This document shows positions 1 to 6,255 of a DNA stretch of 10,444 nucleotides, in pieces. Location: the NCBI GenBank assembly GCA_002298155.1, contig DBME01000247.1, forward strand, positions 2,586 to 13,029, given 5' to 3'. The DNA is from Holophagaceae bacterium UBA706. Lineage in GTDB: Bacteria > Acidobacteriota > Holophagae > Holophagales > Holophagaceae. A model generated the notes under the pieces. It was not told where the DNA came from. It did not search any database and saw only the letters and a program-made list of their open reading frames with translations. Position 1 is the stretch's first letter; each line of letters starts with the position of its first letter. The translations under genes and the position numbers were made by a program.

Positions 1-121
1 GTGCCGGTGGGTCGGCGCAAAGGAACGGAACCCCATGGGCCGGGTCCTTTTTGGGGGACCTGGGCGAACCGATCGCGGCCACCGGCGGGGAGGGCTTGTA
101 GGGACCGGGCGGTCCAACCCG
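1..121. other. Left-edge segment, ambiguous: possible end of a plus-strand gene or start of a minus-strand gene
   Basis: Two readings compete. On the plus strand, frame 3 is open from the window edge to a TAG at 99-101, giving about 32 codons with mostly G or C in third position and ending in ATGGEGL; this could be the 3' end of a gene convergent with the nucleoside transporter. On the minus strand, an ATG at 36-34 is preceded by an A-rich purine run containing AAGGA about eight bases upstream, and the frame (MGFRSFAPTHRH) stays open to the edge; this could be the next minus-strand gene. The terminator at 123-150 fits either arrangement. Neither protein fragment is long enough to recognise, so no gene is called. 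Confidence 0.25.
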
Positions 122-122
122 C

Positions 123-150
123 AAAAAAATGCATCCCCTGGGGGATGCAT
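123..150 (-). terminator. Rho-independent terminator after the nucleoside transporter gene
   Basis: Read on the minus strand, bases 150 to 129 form a perfect 10-base-pair inverted repeat (ATGCATCCCC, a CA centre, GGGGATGCAT) followed at once by a run of T (seven A on the plus strand at 123-129). It starts 24 bases past the stop codon at 175-177. A two-base loop is too tight, so the top one or two pairs probably open, leaving an eight- or nine-pair stem. On the plus strand the stem is followed by TCTCTTCG, a poor T run, but the A tract next to it could give weak termination in that direction too. Confidence 0.88.
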
Positions 151-174
151 TCTCTTCGTGATGAATGCTCCTGG

Positions 175-1584
175 TCAGCCCAGGATGCCGGCAATACAGG
201 CGGACATGAAGTTCGCCAATGTGCCGGCGATCATCGCCTTCAGGCCAAGTCTCGCCAGATCGCCGCGGCGCTCCGGGACCAGGGCGCCGATGCCGCCTAC
301 CTGGATGGCGATGCTGCTGAAGTTGGCGAAGCCGCACAGGGCGAAGGTGGAGATGAGCTTGGCCTTGGTGCTGAGTTCGGTGAGGTTGCCCAGGCGGATG
401 TAGGCCACGAACTCGTTGATGACCATGCGCTGGCCCAGGAGGGAACCCACCACTTCGGATTCCTTCCAGGGCACGCCCATGACGAAGGCGAAGGGCCGGA
501 AGGCGTTGCCCAGGATCCATTCCAGGGAGACCGGCGGGGGGAAGATGGCCTTGATCACGCCGTTGAGGAGCGCGATAAGGGCGATGAAGGCGATGAGCAT
601 GCCCGCGACGTTGATGGCGAGGTGCAGGCCTTCCGAGGCGCCGCGGGCGGCGGCGTCCAGGACGTTGGCGTCGGTGTTGGGGATGTTCACGGTGATCTCG
701 CCGCTGGTCTCGGGGACGCCCGTCTCGGGCTCCAGGATCTTGGCGATCATGATGGCGCCGGGGGCGGTCATGATGACGGCGGTGAGCAGATGCACCACGT
801 CCACGTGGGCCACCTGGACGTAGGCCACCATGATCGAGCCCGACACGTGGGCCATGCCTGCGGTCATGATGACCATCAGCTCGGACCGGGTGAGGCGGGC
901 CAGGTAGGGGCGGATCGTGAGGGGGGCCTCGGTCTGGCCCATGAGGATGCTGGCGGAGACGCTCAGGCTCTCGGCGCCGCTGACCTTGAGGAAGCGGCTG
1001 ATGGCGCGGGAGAAGGCCCCCACCACCCACTGCATGGCGCCCACGTAGTAGAGCACCGCAAAGATGCTGGCCACGAAGATGATGGTGGGCAGCACCACGA
1101 AGGCGAAGACCATGGGCAGGCTGCCCACGACGTTCTTGTGGCCGTCCACCACCGAGGCGCCCTCGGGGGTCGCCAGGGCGCCGAACACGAAGATCGCGCC
1201 CTCCTTGGCGTAGGACATGAGGCCTTCCACCACCAGCCGGGCCTTCTGGAACACCGCGCCCACCAGGTTGCCCCGGAGGACCAGGTAGGTCACGGAGACG
1301 CCCACGGTCCACTTGATCCAGCGCGGCTGCACCACGCCCAGACGGCGGTAGGCCATGGGGCTCAGGGCCAGGGCCAGGACACCCCAGCCGGTGTAGGCGG
1401 GCCAGGGGGAGATGGTCAGGCCCTGGGAGATGGCGTCGCCCTTGAGGACCATGAGGGCCAGGATCCACTGGAGACCCATGCCCCAGCCGACGGTCTTCCA
1501 ATGGATCGCCTTGCGGTTGGAGGACAACGCATAGGCAAGCGCGATGAAACAGACAAGTCCAAGAAGCCCTGTAAATCGGACCAT
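175..1584 (-). CDS. Concentrative nucleoside transporter, NupC/CNT family
   Basis: An inner-membrane symporter of 469 residues that should import nucleosides driven by an H+ or Na+ gradient; the coupling ion and base preference cannot be read here. Family signatures seen in order: hydrophobic N-terminal helices (about residues 4-20 and 32-50), the nucleoside-binding motif GQTEAPL at residues 216-222 followed by IRPYLARLT, the stretch DAAARGASEGLHLAINVAG leading to ALLNGVI, the second binding motif NEFVAY with N390 and E391, and CGFANFSSIAIQVGGIGALVPERR near the C-terminus. In characterised CNTs the Gln/Glu of the first motif and the Asn/Glu of the second contact the nucleoside, so the protein looks intact and active. 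It is somewhat longer than E. coli NupC (about 400 residues). The ATG at 1584 has GGGAG about five bases upstream. It lies 41 bases after the roadblock gene and precedes the terminator, so it is probably last in its operon. Confidence 0.95.
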   Translation of the reverse strand: MVRFTGLLGLVCFIALAYALSSNRKAIHWKTVGWGMGLQWILALMVLKGDAISQGLTISPWPAYTGWGVLALALSPMAYRRLGVVQPRWIKWTVGVSVTYLVLRGNLVGAVFQKARLVVEGLMSYAKEGAIFVFGALATPEGASVVDGHKNVVGSLPMVFAFVVLPTIIFVASIFAVLYYVGAMQWVVGAFSRAISRFLKVSGAESLSVSASILMGQTEAPLTIRPYLARLTRSELMVIMTAGMAHVSGSIMVAYVQVAHVDVVHLLTAVIMTAPGAIMIAKILEPETGVPETSGEITVNIPNTDANVLDAAARGASEGLHLAINVAGMLIAFIALIALLNGVIKAIFPPPVSLEWILGNAFRPFAFVMGVPWKESEVVGSLLGQRMVINEFVAYIRLGNLTELSTKAKLISTFALCGFANFSSIAIQVGGIGALVPERRGDLARLGLKAMIAGTLANFMSACIAGILG

Positions 1585-1596
1585 ATTTCTCCCATT

Positions 1597-1604
1597 ACAC
1601 GTGT
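1597..1604. promoter_or_regulatory. ACACGTGT palindrome in the nucleoside transporter leader
   Basis: An eight-base perfect palindrome with an A/T-rich surround sits 12 bases upstream of the transporter start, in the 41-base gap after the roadblock gene. Position and symmetry would suit an operator for gene-specific control of nucleoside uptake, but eight bases is short and no matching regulator is seen in the window. It could be chance. Confidence 0.2.
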
Positions 1605-1625
1605 TTTCGGTACTTCAGAAAGGCT

Positions 1626-1985
1626 TCAGAGCTCCTGGTTCAGCTGTTCCAGGGCCTGCTGCATCTGGAAACGGGCCCGGCCCAGGATCCCGTCGCGGCG
1701 CATGACCAGCACCAGCGAACAGTGTTCCTGGCCGCCCATCATCAGGATCCAGTGCTGGTCGGTGCAGAAGGCCACCTGCTCGACTTCGCCCCGGTCGAAT
1801 TCCTCCACCGCCTGCTGGAGGTGGCGCTTCACGACGTTCCGGTAGGCGCCCAGAAGCGAGAGGGCGTCGTTGGGCACCTCGATGGTGCGCGAGCAGAGGG
1901 GGTCCCCGTCCTTGTCGTTGAAGGTCGCCGCGATGGCCTCGGGCACCCGCTCGATCAGATTGTCCAGAATCGCCTGGAAGGACAT
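1626..1985 (-). CDS. Roadblock/LC7 domain protein (MglB-like fold)
   Basis: A small, probably cytoplasmic protein of 119 residues, the usual size for a single roadblock/LC7 domain. The pattern fits the family: an N-terminal amphipathic helix (FQAILDNLIERVPEAIAATF), a strand with a D-K-D-G-D turn, a long helix around residues 45-67, then the strand pair EVEQVAFCTDQHWILMMGG and HCSLVLVMRRDGILGRARF followed by a final helix. Such domains dimerise and bind small Ras-like GTPases (MglB with MglA) or act as scaffolds. No GTPase gene is adjacent, so the partner is unknown. The ATG at 1985 is chosen over an in-frame GTG at 2045 because AAGGGAG lies seven bases upstream of it and the domain begins right after it. 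It is 75 bases downstream of the Yip1-like gene and 41 bases ahead of the transporter. The assignment rests on fold pattern, not on a catalytic motif. Confidence 0.72.
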   Translation of the reverse strand: MSFQAILDNLIERVPEAIAATFNDKDGDPLCSRTIEVPNDALSLLGAYRNVVKRHLQQAVEEFDRGEVEQVAFCTDQHWILMMGGQEHCSLVLVMRRDGILGRARFQMQQALEQLNQEL

Positions 1986-2060
1986 GGAGGTACTCCCTTT
2001 GGGGAACGTGGATTCATGATGCCCGTTCTGCCGGGGGAACGCCACAATGAACCACTGTGC

Positions 2061-2765
2061 TCACTGGACGAGGGCCATGACCATGATCAGGCAGGCCACG
2101 AGGAGCAGGATGGCCGTGACGCCCACCAGGACGACGTGGAGGATCGTGGCCAGCACGCCCTTCCACACGGGGCAGCCATGCCAGGCGGCCAGTGCCCAGC
2201 CGCGCAGCACCCAGAAATAGGCGGCCACGGGGAGCAGCAGGATCGCCAGGATCCACCCGACGCCCGGCACGCTGCCCAGGAGTCCGGCCGCGGCGCCCAG
2301 CACGCCCACCTGGAGGGCCTCGGCGTCGGCCGACAGGGAGGCCCGGAAGCCCTTCCTGCTCTTGAGTCCGCCCAGCATCCACAGGGCGATGTGATCGAAG
2401 GTGGCGTCGTGGACCCAGATGCTCAGCACCGCCAGGGGCGCCAGCAGGACCATCCACGGCAGGAGGCCATGCAGACCCGGCAGGGGGGGCAGCTCGGCCA
2501 GGGCCGAGCGGAGCTCCCTGGGGTCCAGGTCCAGGGGCACGGCCTGGAGGATTCCGGTCCAGAACGCACCGTCCGGGTTGACGAGGCGGGCGTAGAGATC
2601 CCCGAATTCCAGGTAGCCGATGACCATGCCCAGGAAGGCCACCGGCGCCCGCCAGGCCAGGAGGCCCTTGAGGGACTCCACCAGGGGCGGAGCTTCCGCG
2701 GCCCGGTCCCGGAAGGCCTTTTCGGGGTGGCGGGCCCGCTCCCAGAGTCGGGCGAGGGCTTCCAT
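2061..2765 (-). CDS. Yip1-like multi-pass membrane protein
   Basis: A 234-residue integral membrane protein. The N-terminal 30 residues are charged and soluble (MEALARLWERARHPEKAF), then come about five hydrophobic segments: roughly residues 38-53, 102-120, 150-168, 168-190 and 205-232. The soluble start, a first helix, the WVHDATFDHIALWMLGG stretch after the second helix and a cluster of closely spaced C-terminal helices match the layout of bacterial Yip1-domain (PF04893) proteins, whose role in bacteria is mostly unknown. No catalytic motif is seen. Its ATG shares one base with the TGA of the upstream gene (TGATG at 2767-2763), which points to translational coupling and a joint function with that secreted protein. 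The true start is this ATG: the frame stays open far upstream only because it is antisense to other GC-rich genes. Confidence 0.75.
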   Translation of the reverse strand: MEALARLWERARHPEKAFRDRAAEAPPLVESLKGLLAWRAPVAFLGMVIGYLEFGDLYARLVNPDGAFWTGILQAVPLDLDPRELRSALAELPPLPGLHGLLPWMVLLAPLAVLSIWVHDATFDHIALWMLGGLKSRKGFRASLSADAEALQVGVLGAAAGLLGSVPGVGWILAILLLPVAAYFWVLRGWALAAWHGCPVWKGVLATILHVVLVGVTAILLLVACLIMVMALVQ

Positions 2766-3445
2766 CACCGCTTCAGGAAGAGGGTTTCGAACTCCCTCAG
2801 GGCCACGGGGTCCCCTTCGGCCTTGATGGGTTCGTGGAATTCCCGGGGATCCAGCTCGGCGAACTGGCCGAAGGTGGCGATGTTGGCGTTGATGTAGGCG
2901 ATGAACTCGTCCTGGCGGCGGCGGATGTAGCCCTGGAAGGGCCGGGCGGCGATCCCGAGGATGGCCGAATCCAGGGCCGTCCAGGTCTGGAGGTAGGTCT
3001 CGAGCCCGTGGGGCGTCTCCCAGTAGCGGTAGGCCACGGCCATGCGCGCGCTGATGGCGAAGGGCGCCTTGAGGCGGCCGGACTCGGCGCGCCCTTCCAC
3101 CAGGTAGACCCGGAACCCCGGCCGGACCAGGACGCACCGCAGCCGCCCGGTGAGGCCCTTGGTGTCGTCGATGGACCAGGAGCCGTCGGGGTGCATGAAG
3201 GCGTAGAACCGGGGCACGAACTGGCAATAGCGCCACATGGCCGCCCCCAGGTGGGGGTGGTCGAAGAGCTTCTCCATGGTCGCCACCCGCACCCGCACGG
3301 GCTGGGTCCGGGTCTGGAAGGCGAAGTCCGCCTTCTTGACGATGGCCTGGGCTTCTTCGCGGTCCATGGCCGCCAGATCGCCGAAGGGGATCTGGGCGCC
3401 GAGGACCGTGGAGAGTGCCAGGGAGAGAAAAGTCGAAGCTCGCAT
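2765..3445 (-). CDS. Secreted protein of unknown function
   Basis: A 226-residue protein I do not recognise. The first 17 residues form a Sec-type signal peptide (MRASTFLSLALSTVLGA, cleavage probably before QIPFG), so it should be exported. The mature part is mixed alpha/beta and rich in aromatic residues, with FYAFMHPDGSWSIDD, YRYWETPHGLETYLQTW and ALDSAILGIAARPF, and ends in a charged helix. There is no cysteine pair, metal-binding cluster or obvious hydrolase motif. The ATG at 3445 is the first that gives the signal peptide; no good Shine-Dalgarno sequence precedes it (TTTCTCC), so a leaderless or weakly initiated message is possible. It is the first gene of the minus-strand block, divergent from the HEAT gene, and overlaps the Yip1-like gene by one base, suggesting the two act together at the membrane. 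Confidence 0.75.
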   Translation of the reverse strand: MRASTFLSLALSTVLGAQIPFGDLAAMDREEAQAIVKKADFAFQTRTQPVRVRVATMEKLFDHPHLGAAMWRYCQFVPRFYAFMHPDGSWSIDDTKGLTGRLRCVLVRPGFRVYLVEGRAESGRLKAPFAISARMAVAYRYWETPHGLETYLQTWTALDSAILGIAARPFQGYIRRRQDEFIAYINANIATFGQFAELDPREFHEPIKAEGDPVALREFETLFLKR

Positions 3446-3527
3446 GGAGAAACGCTAGCGAATCGCGGCGATTGTGAAAAGAATAATGCTGAACCCCAGG
3501 CCCACTTCGCCGTTCCCACAGGATCGC
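3446..3527. promoter_or_regulatory. Divergent control region between the two gene blocks
   Basis: This 82-base gap must hold the promoters of both blocks. It contains a local A/T-rich patch (GTGAAAAGAATAAT, 3474-3487) unusual for this sequence. AATAAT at 3482-3487 matches a -10 box in five of six positions on the plus strand, but no convincing -35 box lies 16-18 bases upstream. If it is the -10 element, the plus-strand transcript begins near 3494, which supports the ATG at 3528 as start of the HEAT gene over the GTG at 3474 and the ATG at 3486. No confident minus-strand promoter was found. Confidence 0.4.
3453..3473. repeat. Two abutting palindromes in the divergent control region
   Basis: CGCTAGCG (3453-3460) is a perfect eight-base palindrome. 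Directly next to it, AATCGC-G-GCGATT (3461-3473) is a perfect inverted repeat with six-base arms and a one-base centre. Together they fill 21 bases just upstream of the plus-strand -10-like box and 8 bases from the minus-strand start codon. The placement suits an operator for a dimeric regulator able to control both directions; the sequence symmetry is seen, the role is inferred. Confidence 0.4.
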
Positions 3528-6215
3528 ATGCCCAGCCCCCAGCGGAAGATACCCCTCACACCCCTGGACACGCTCCGTGACCTGCTGAGGAACTATTCCG
3601 ACGCGGACCCGCAGTTCCCCTCCGCCCTGGCCTCCCAGATCCAGTCCATGAAAAAGCAGGCCCTGGCCGAGCTGGGCACGCGCCTGGGCTCCCAGGGGAC
3701 CCCCCGGGGGCTGCGCAAGGCCATCCTCGCCCAGATCGCCAAGTTCGACTGGCCGGAATGGGTCCCCTGGATCGCCAAGGCCCTCAAGACCGAGCAGGAC
3801 CTCGGAATCTTCGACGACGGGTGCGCGGCCCTGGGGGTCGTGGGCACCCGCGTGGCCCTCGCCGCCCTGACGACCCTCAAGGGGCTCAGGCCCGAGCCCG
3901 ACTTCCAGGTGATCCTGGCCCGGGAGCTGGCCCTGTTCCAGAGCCAGCAGGGCCCCGCCTACCACATCAGCCGGCTCATGGAAGGCCAGGGCAACCCCCG
4001 CATGGCCACACAGGGCGCCAAGCTCCTGGGGGCCATGGCCGGGGCCCAGGACCTGGGCGCCATCGTGGAGGCCTACCACAACGGCGACGCCCTGACCCAG
4101 AAGCTCGTCATCCGCCTCATGGGCGCCCTGGAGGAGCCCGCCGCCACCGGTTTCCTCAAGGCCCTGGCCGAAAGCGCCCGGGAGGACTTCCTGGACCACC
4201 AGCTGCTGATGGAGGGTCTGAACCGCCTCCATGTGCTCCAGCGGGCCTCGGTCCAGCCCGAACTCATCCGCCAGGCCGTGGCCCACTTCGGGGCCCGCTA
4301 CCCCGATACCCAGGGGACGCTGGCCAGCCTCCAGCGCATCGCCGCCCAGGAGGAAGGCAACATCATCCCCTCCCTGGAGGACCTGAGGCCCTGGGCCAAG
4401 GGCGTCCACGAGACCTTCCTGCTGGACGCCCTGACCCTGACGGGCGAGGGCAAGGTGGCCCGGTACACGGCCATGCTCTCGGACACCACCCAGGCCACCG
4501 AAGCCCGGCTGGGCCAGCTGGTGACCCTGGTGGACCAGGTTTCCGAGGCCCTGGCCTTCAAGGTGGACAGCGGTGAGATCACCCGGGAGGACATCCTCCC
4601 GGTCTTCGCGCCCATCCTGCGCAGCCGCGCCGGCGGCGACGGCTTCGTCATCTCCTTCCTGCGCCTGCTGCCCGTCACCCAGACGGACCTCCTGGACGAG
4701 CTGCTGAAGGACCCGGACCTGACCCGGCGGGAGAAGTACCTGGACGCCCTGGGCATGCGGGAGGACGACGCCCTGACGCCCTTCTTCCTCAAGGCCATGG
4801 AGGATCCCATCGTGGAGGTGGGCCAGCGGGCCATCCACCACCTGGGCAAGCTCCCCTCCAGCTTCCCCGCCCTCATGGCGATGTTCGAGACGGGCCAGCA
4901 CGACCAGGTGCGCATGGCCATCCGGGTCTTCGGGGAGAACCGGACCCGACTGGCGGCCGAACCGCTCCTGGGCTTCCTGCAGAAGGAGCAGCGCGACGCC
5001 CTGGTGGTGGAGGCCGCCGAGGCGCTCACCGCCATCGGCTACCCCGGCAGCGCGCCGGTGCTGCTGGAGCTCCTCCACGACGGCAAGCCCCTCAACCTCC
5101 AGATCGCCCTGGCCACCGCCCTCCGTGACCTGGCCACCGCCGAGGCCTCCCTGGGACTCCTGGGCAAGGCCCCCAACCTCAAGCAGGCCCAGGTGCTCAT
5201 CCTGGCCCTGGAAGGCGCCCTGGCGGCCTTCCCGGGTTTCGACCGGCCCCTGCCCCTGGAATCCCTGCCCGACTTCCTGAAGCTCTTCGAACGGTGCTGC
5301 GACGAGCGGGAAGGCGAAGGCCAGCGCCTGCGGGCCATCCTGGCCGTGCAGGACCTGTTCGTCTTCGACCGAGGCGCGTACAACCATCTTAAGGACCGGG
5401 TCTCGGACTTCCTCTTCGACATGCGCACCAAGGAGACCTGGGACCGGGAGTCCAACGACCGGGTCGCCGCGGTGGTGAAGGAGCTGGCCCGGCGCGGGGA
5501 CGGCCTGGGCCTCCTGGCCCAGAAGGAAGCCATCATCCAGAACCACATCCAGAAGATCCCGGACAAGGGACCCAAGCGGGCCGACGGCCTCCTGGCCCTC
5601 CGGGAGCTCCTCTCGGACCCCGAGCTGATCATCCGGCCGGAACTGGCGGCCTCCATGGCCGACATGGTGCGGGAACGGATCTCGGCCCCCGGCGCGGAAT
5701 GGAAGGAGATCGCCCACCTCTGCGAGATCGGCGGCATCACCCGCCAGACCTCGCTCGTGGACCCCATCCGGGAGATCTACCGCACCGCCACGGGCCTGGG
5801 CCTCAAGAGCGCCGCTCGCCTGGCCCTTCTTGCGCTGGGTCTTTCCGAATCCGAGCTGAACCGCCGACCGCCTGTTCGCTCCATCCTCCTCCTGGAGCCC
5901 AGCGCCTTCTTCCGCAAGCGCCTCGCCCAGGCCCTGGCCAACGGCGAGCGGGAGCTGGAGGAAGCGGGCAGCCGCGAAGAGGCCACGGCCATCCTGGAGC
6001 GGCGCACGGTGGATCTGGTGGTCACCGAGAGCAAGGACGCCGCCGGGGACCTGGCCGACTGGCTCGACGAGCTCAAGGGACGGGACCGCTTCCGCTACGC
6101 CCTCGTCTCCACCTCCAACCGGGACATCGGGACCCTGCGCCAGTTCCCCTGGGTCATCGGCGCCCTGTTCAAGCCCTACCCCACCGATCAGGTCCTCCAG
6201 GCACTTGAAGCATGA
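3528..6215 (+). CDS. HEAT-repeat protein with C-terminal degenerate receiver domain
   Basis: A large soluble protein of 895 residues without signal peptide or membrane helices. Most of it is an alpha-helical solenoid; HEAT-like pairs are clearest around residues 410-545 (ALTPFFLKAMEDPIVEVGQRAIHHLG, then VVEAAEALTAIGYPGSAPVLLELL). After a linker at about 770-783 comes a CheY-like fold at about 784-895: strand SILLLEPSAFFRKRL, strand DLVVTES, LVST and the conserved FKP near the end. Against CheY, the acidic pair is Glu790-Pro791, the phosphorylated Asp is replaced by Glu834, the Thr by Ser861, while the Lys (Lys882) is kept. It is therefore probably not phosphorylated and may be locked in one state. 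The ATG at 3528, with AGGA upstream, is preferred; GTG 3474 and ATG 3486 would add 18 or 14 residues. It opens the plus-strand block, ending 40 bases before the TPR-propeller gene. The likely role is a cytoplasmic protein-binding scaffold; partner unknown. Confidence 0.8.
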   Translation: MPSPQRKIPLTPLDTLRDLLRNYSDADPQFPSALASQIQSMKKQALAELGTRLGSQGTPRGLRKAILAQIAKFDWPEWVPWIAKALKTEQDLGIFDDGCAALGVVGTRVALAALTTLKGLRPEPDFQVILARELALFQSQQGPAYHISRLMEGQGNPRMATQGAKLLGAMAGAQDLGAIVEAYHNGDALTQKLVIRLMGALEEPAATGFLKALAESAREDFLDHQLLMEGLNRLHVLQRASVQPELIRQAVAHFGARYPDTQGTLASLQRIAAQEEGNIIPSLEDLRPWAKGVHETFLLDALTLTGEGKVARYTAMLSDTTQATEARLGQLVTLVDQVSEALAFKVDSGEITREDILPVFAPILRSRAGGDGFVISFLRLLPVTQTDLLDELLKDPDLTRREKYLDALGMREDDALTPFFLKAMEDPIVEVGQRAIHHLGKLPSSFPALMAMFETGQHDQVRMAIRVFGENRTRLAAEPLLGFLQKEQRDALVVEAAEALTAIGYPGSAPVLLELLHDGKPLNLQIALATALRDLATAEASLGLLGKAPNLKQAQVLILALEGALAAFPGFDRPLPLESLPDFLKLFERCCDEREGEGQRLRAILAVQDLFVFDRGAYNHLKDRVSDFLFDMRTKETWDRESNDRVAAVVKELARRGDGLGLLAQKEAIIQNHIQKIPDKGPKRADGLLALRELLSDPELIIRPELAASMADMVRERISAPGAEWKEIAHLCEIGGITRQTSLVDPIREIYRTATGLGLKSAARLALLALGLSESELNRRPPVRSILLLEPSAFFRKRLAQALANGERELEEAGSREEATAILERRTVDLVVTESKDAAGDLADWLDELKGRDRFRYALVSTSNRDIGTLRQFPWVIGALFKPYPTDQVLQALEA

Positions 6216-6255
6216 CCGGGGTAGCCTGTCATCATACGGAAATCCCGAGGCCCCC

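Noticed and set aside
43..61. Inverted repeat GGTCC ... GGACC around a T/G run near the left edge
   Set aside because: Five-base arms and an eight-base loop with no proper T tail; too weak to call a terminator.
1613..1630. Direct repeat CTTCAGA (1613-1619 and 1624-1630) near the roadblock stop codon
   Set aside because: Seven bases, with one copy overlapping the stop codon; this is within chance expectation.
1..1845. Open plus-strand frame antisense to the nucleoside transporter
   Set aside because: The product is Gly/His/Asp-rich without structure, while the opposite strand has clear CNT motifs. It is a shadow of codon bias.
6205..6237. Possible promoter TTGAAG ... CATCAT ahead of the TPR-propeller gene
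   Set aside because: Both boxes match only four of six positions and the spacing is 19 bases; the gene is 40 bases behind its neighbour and is explained by readthrough.
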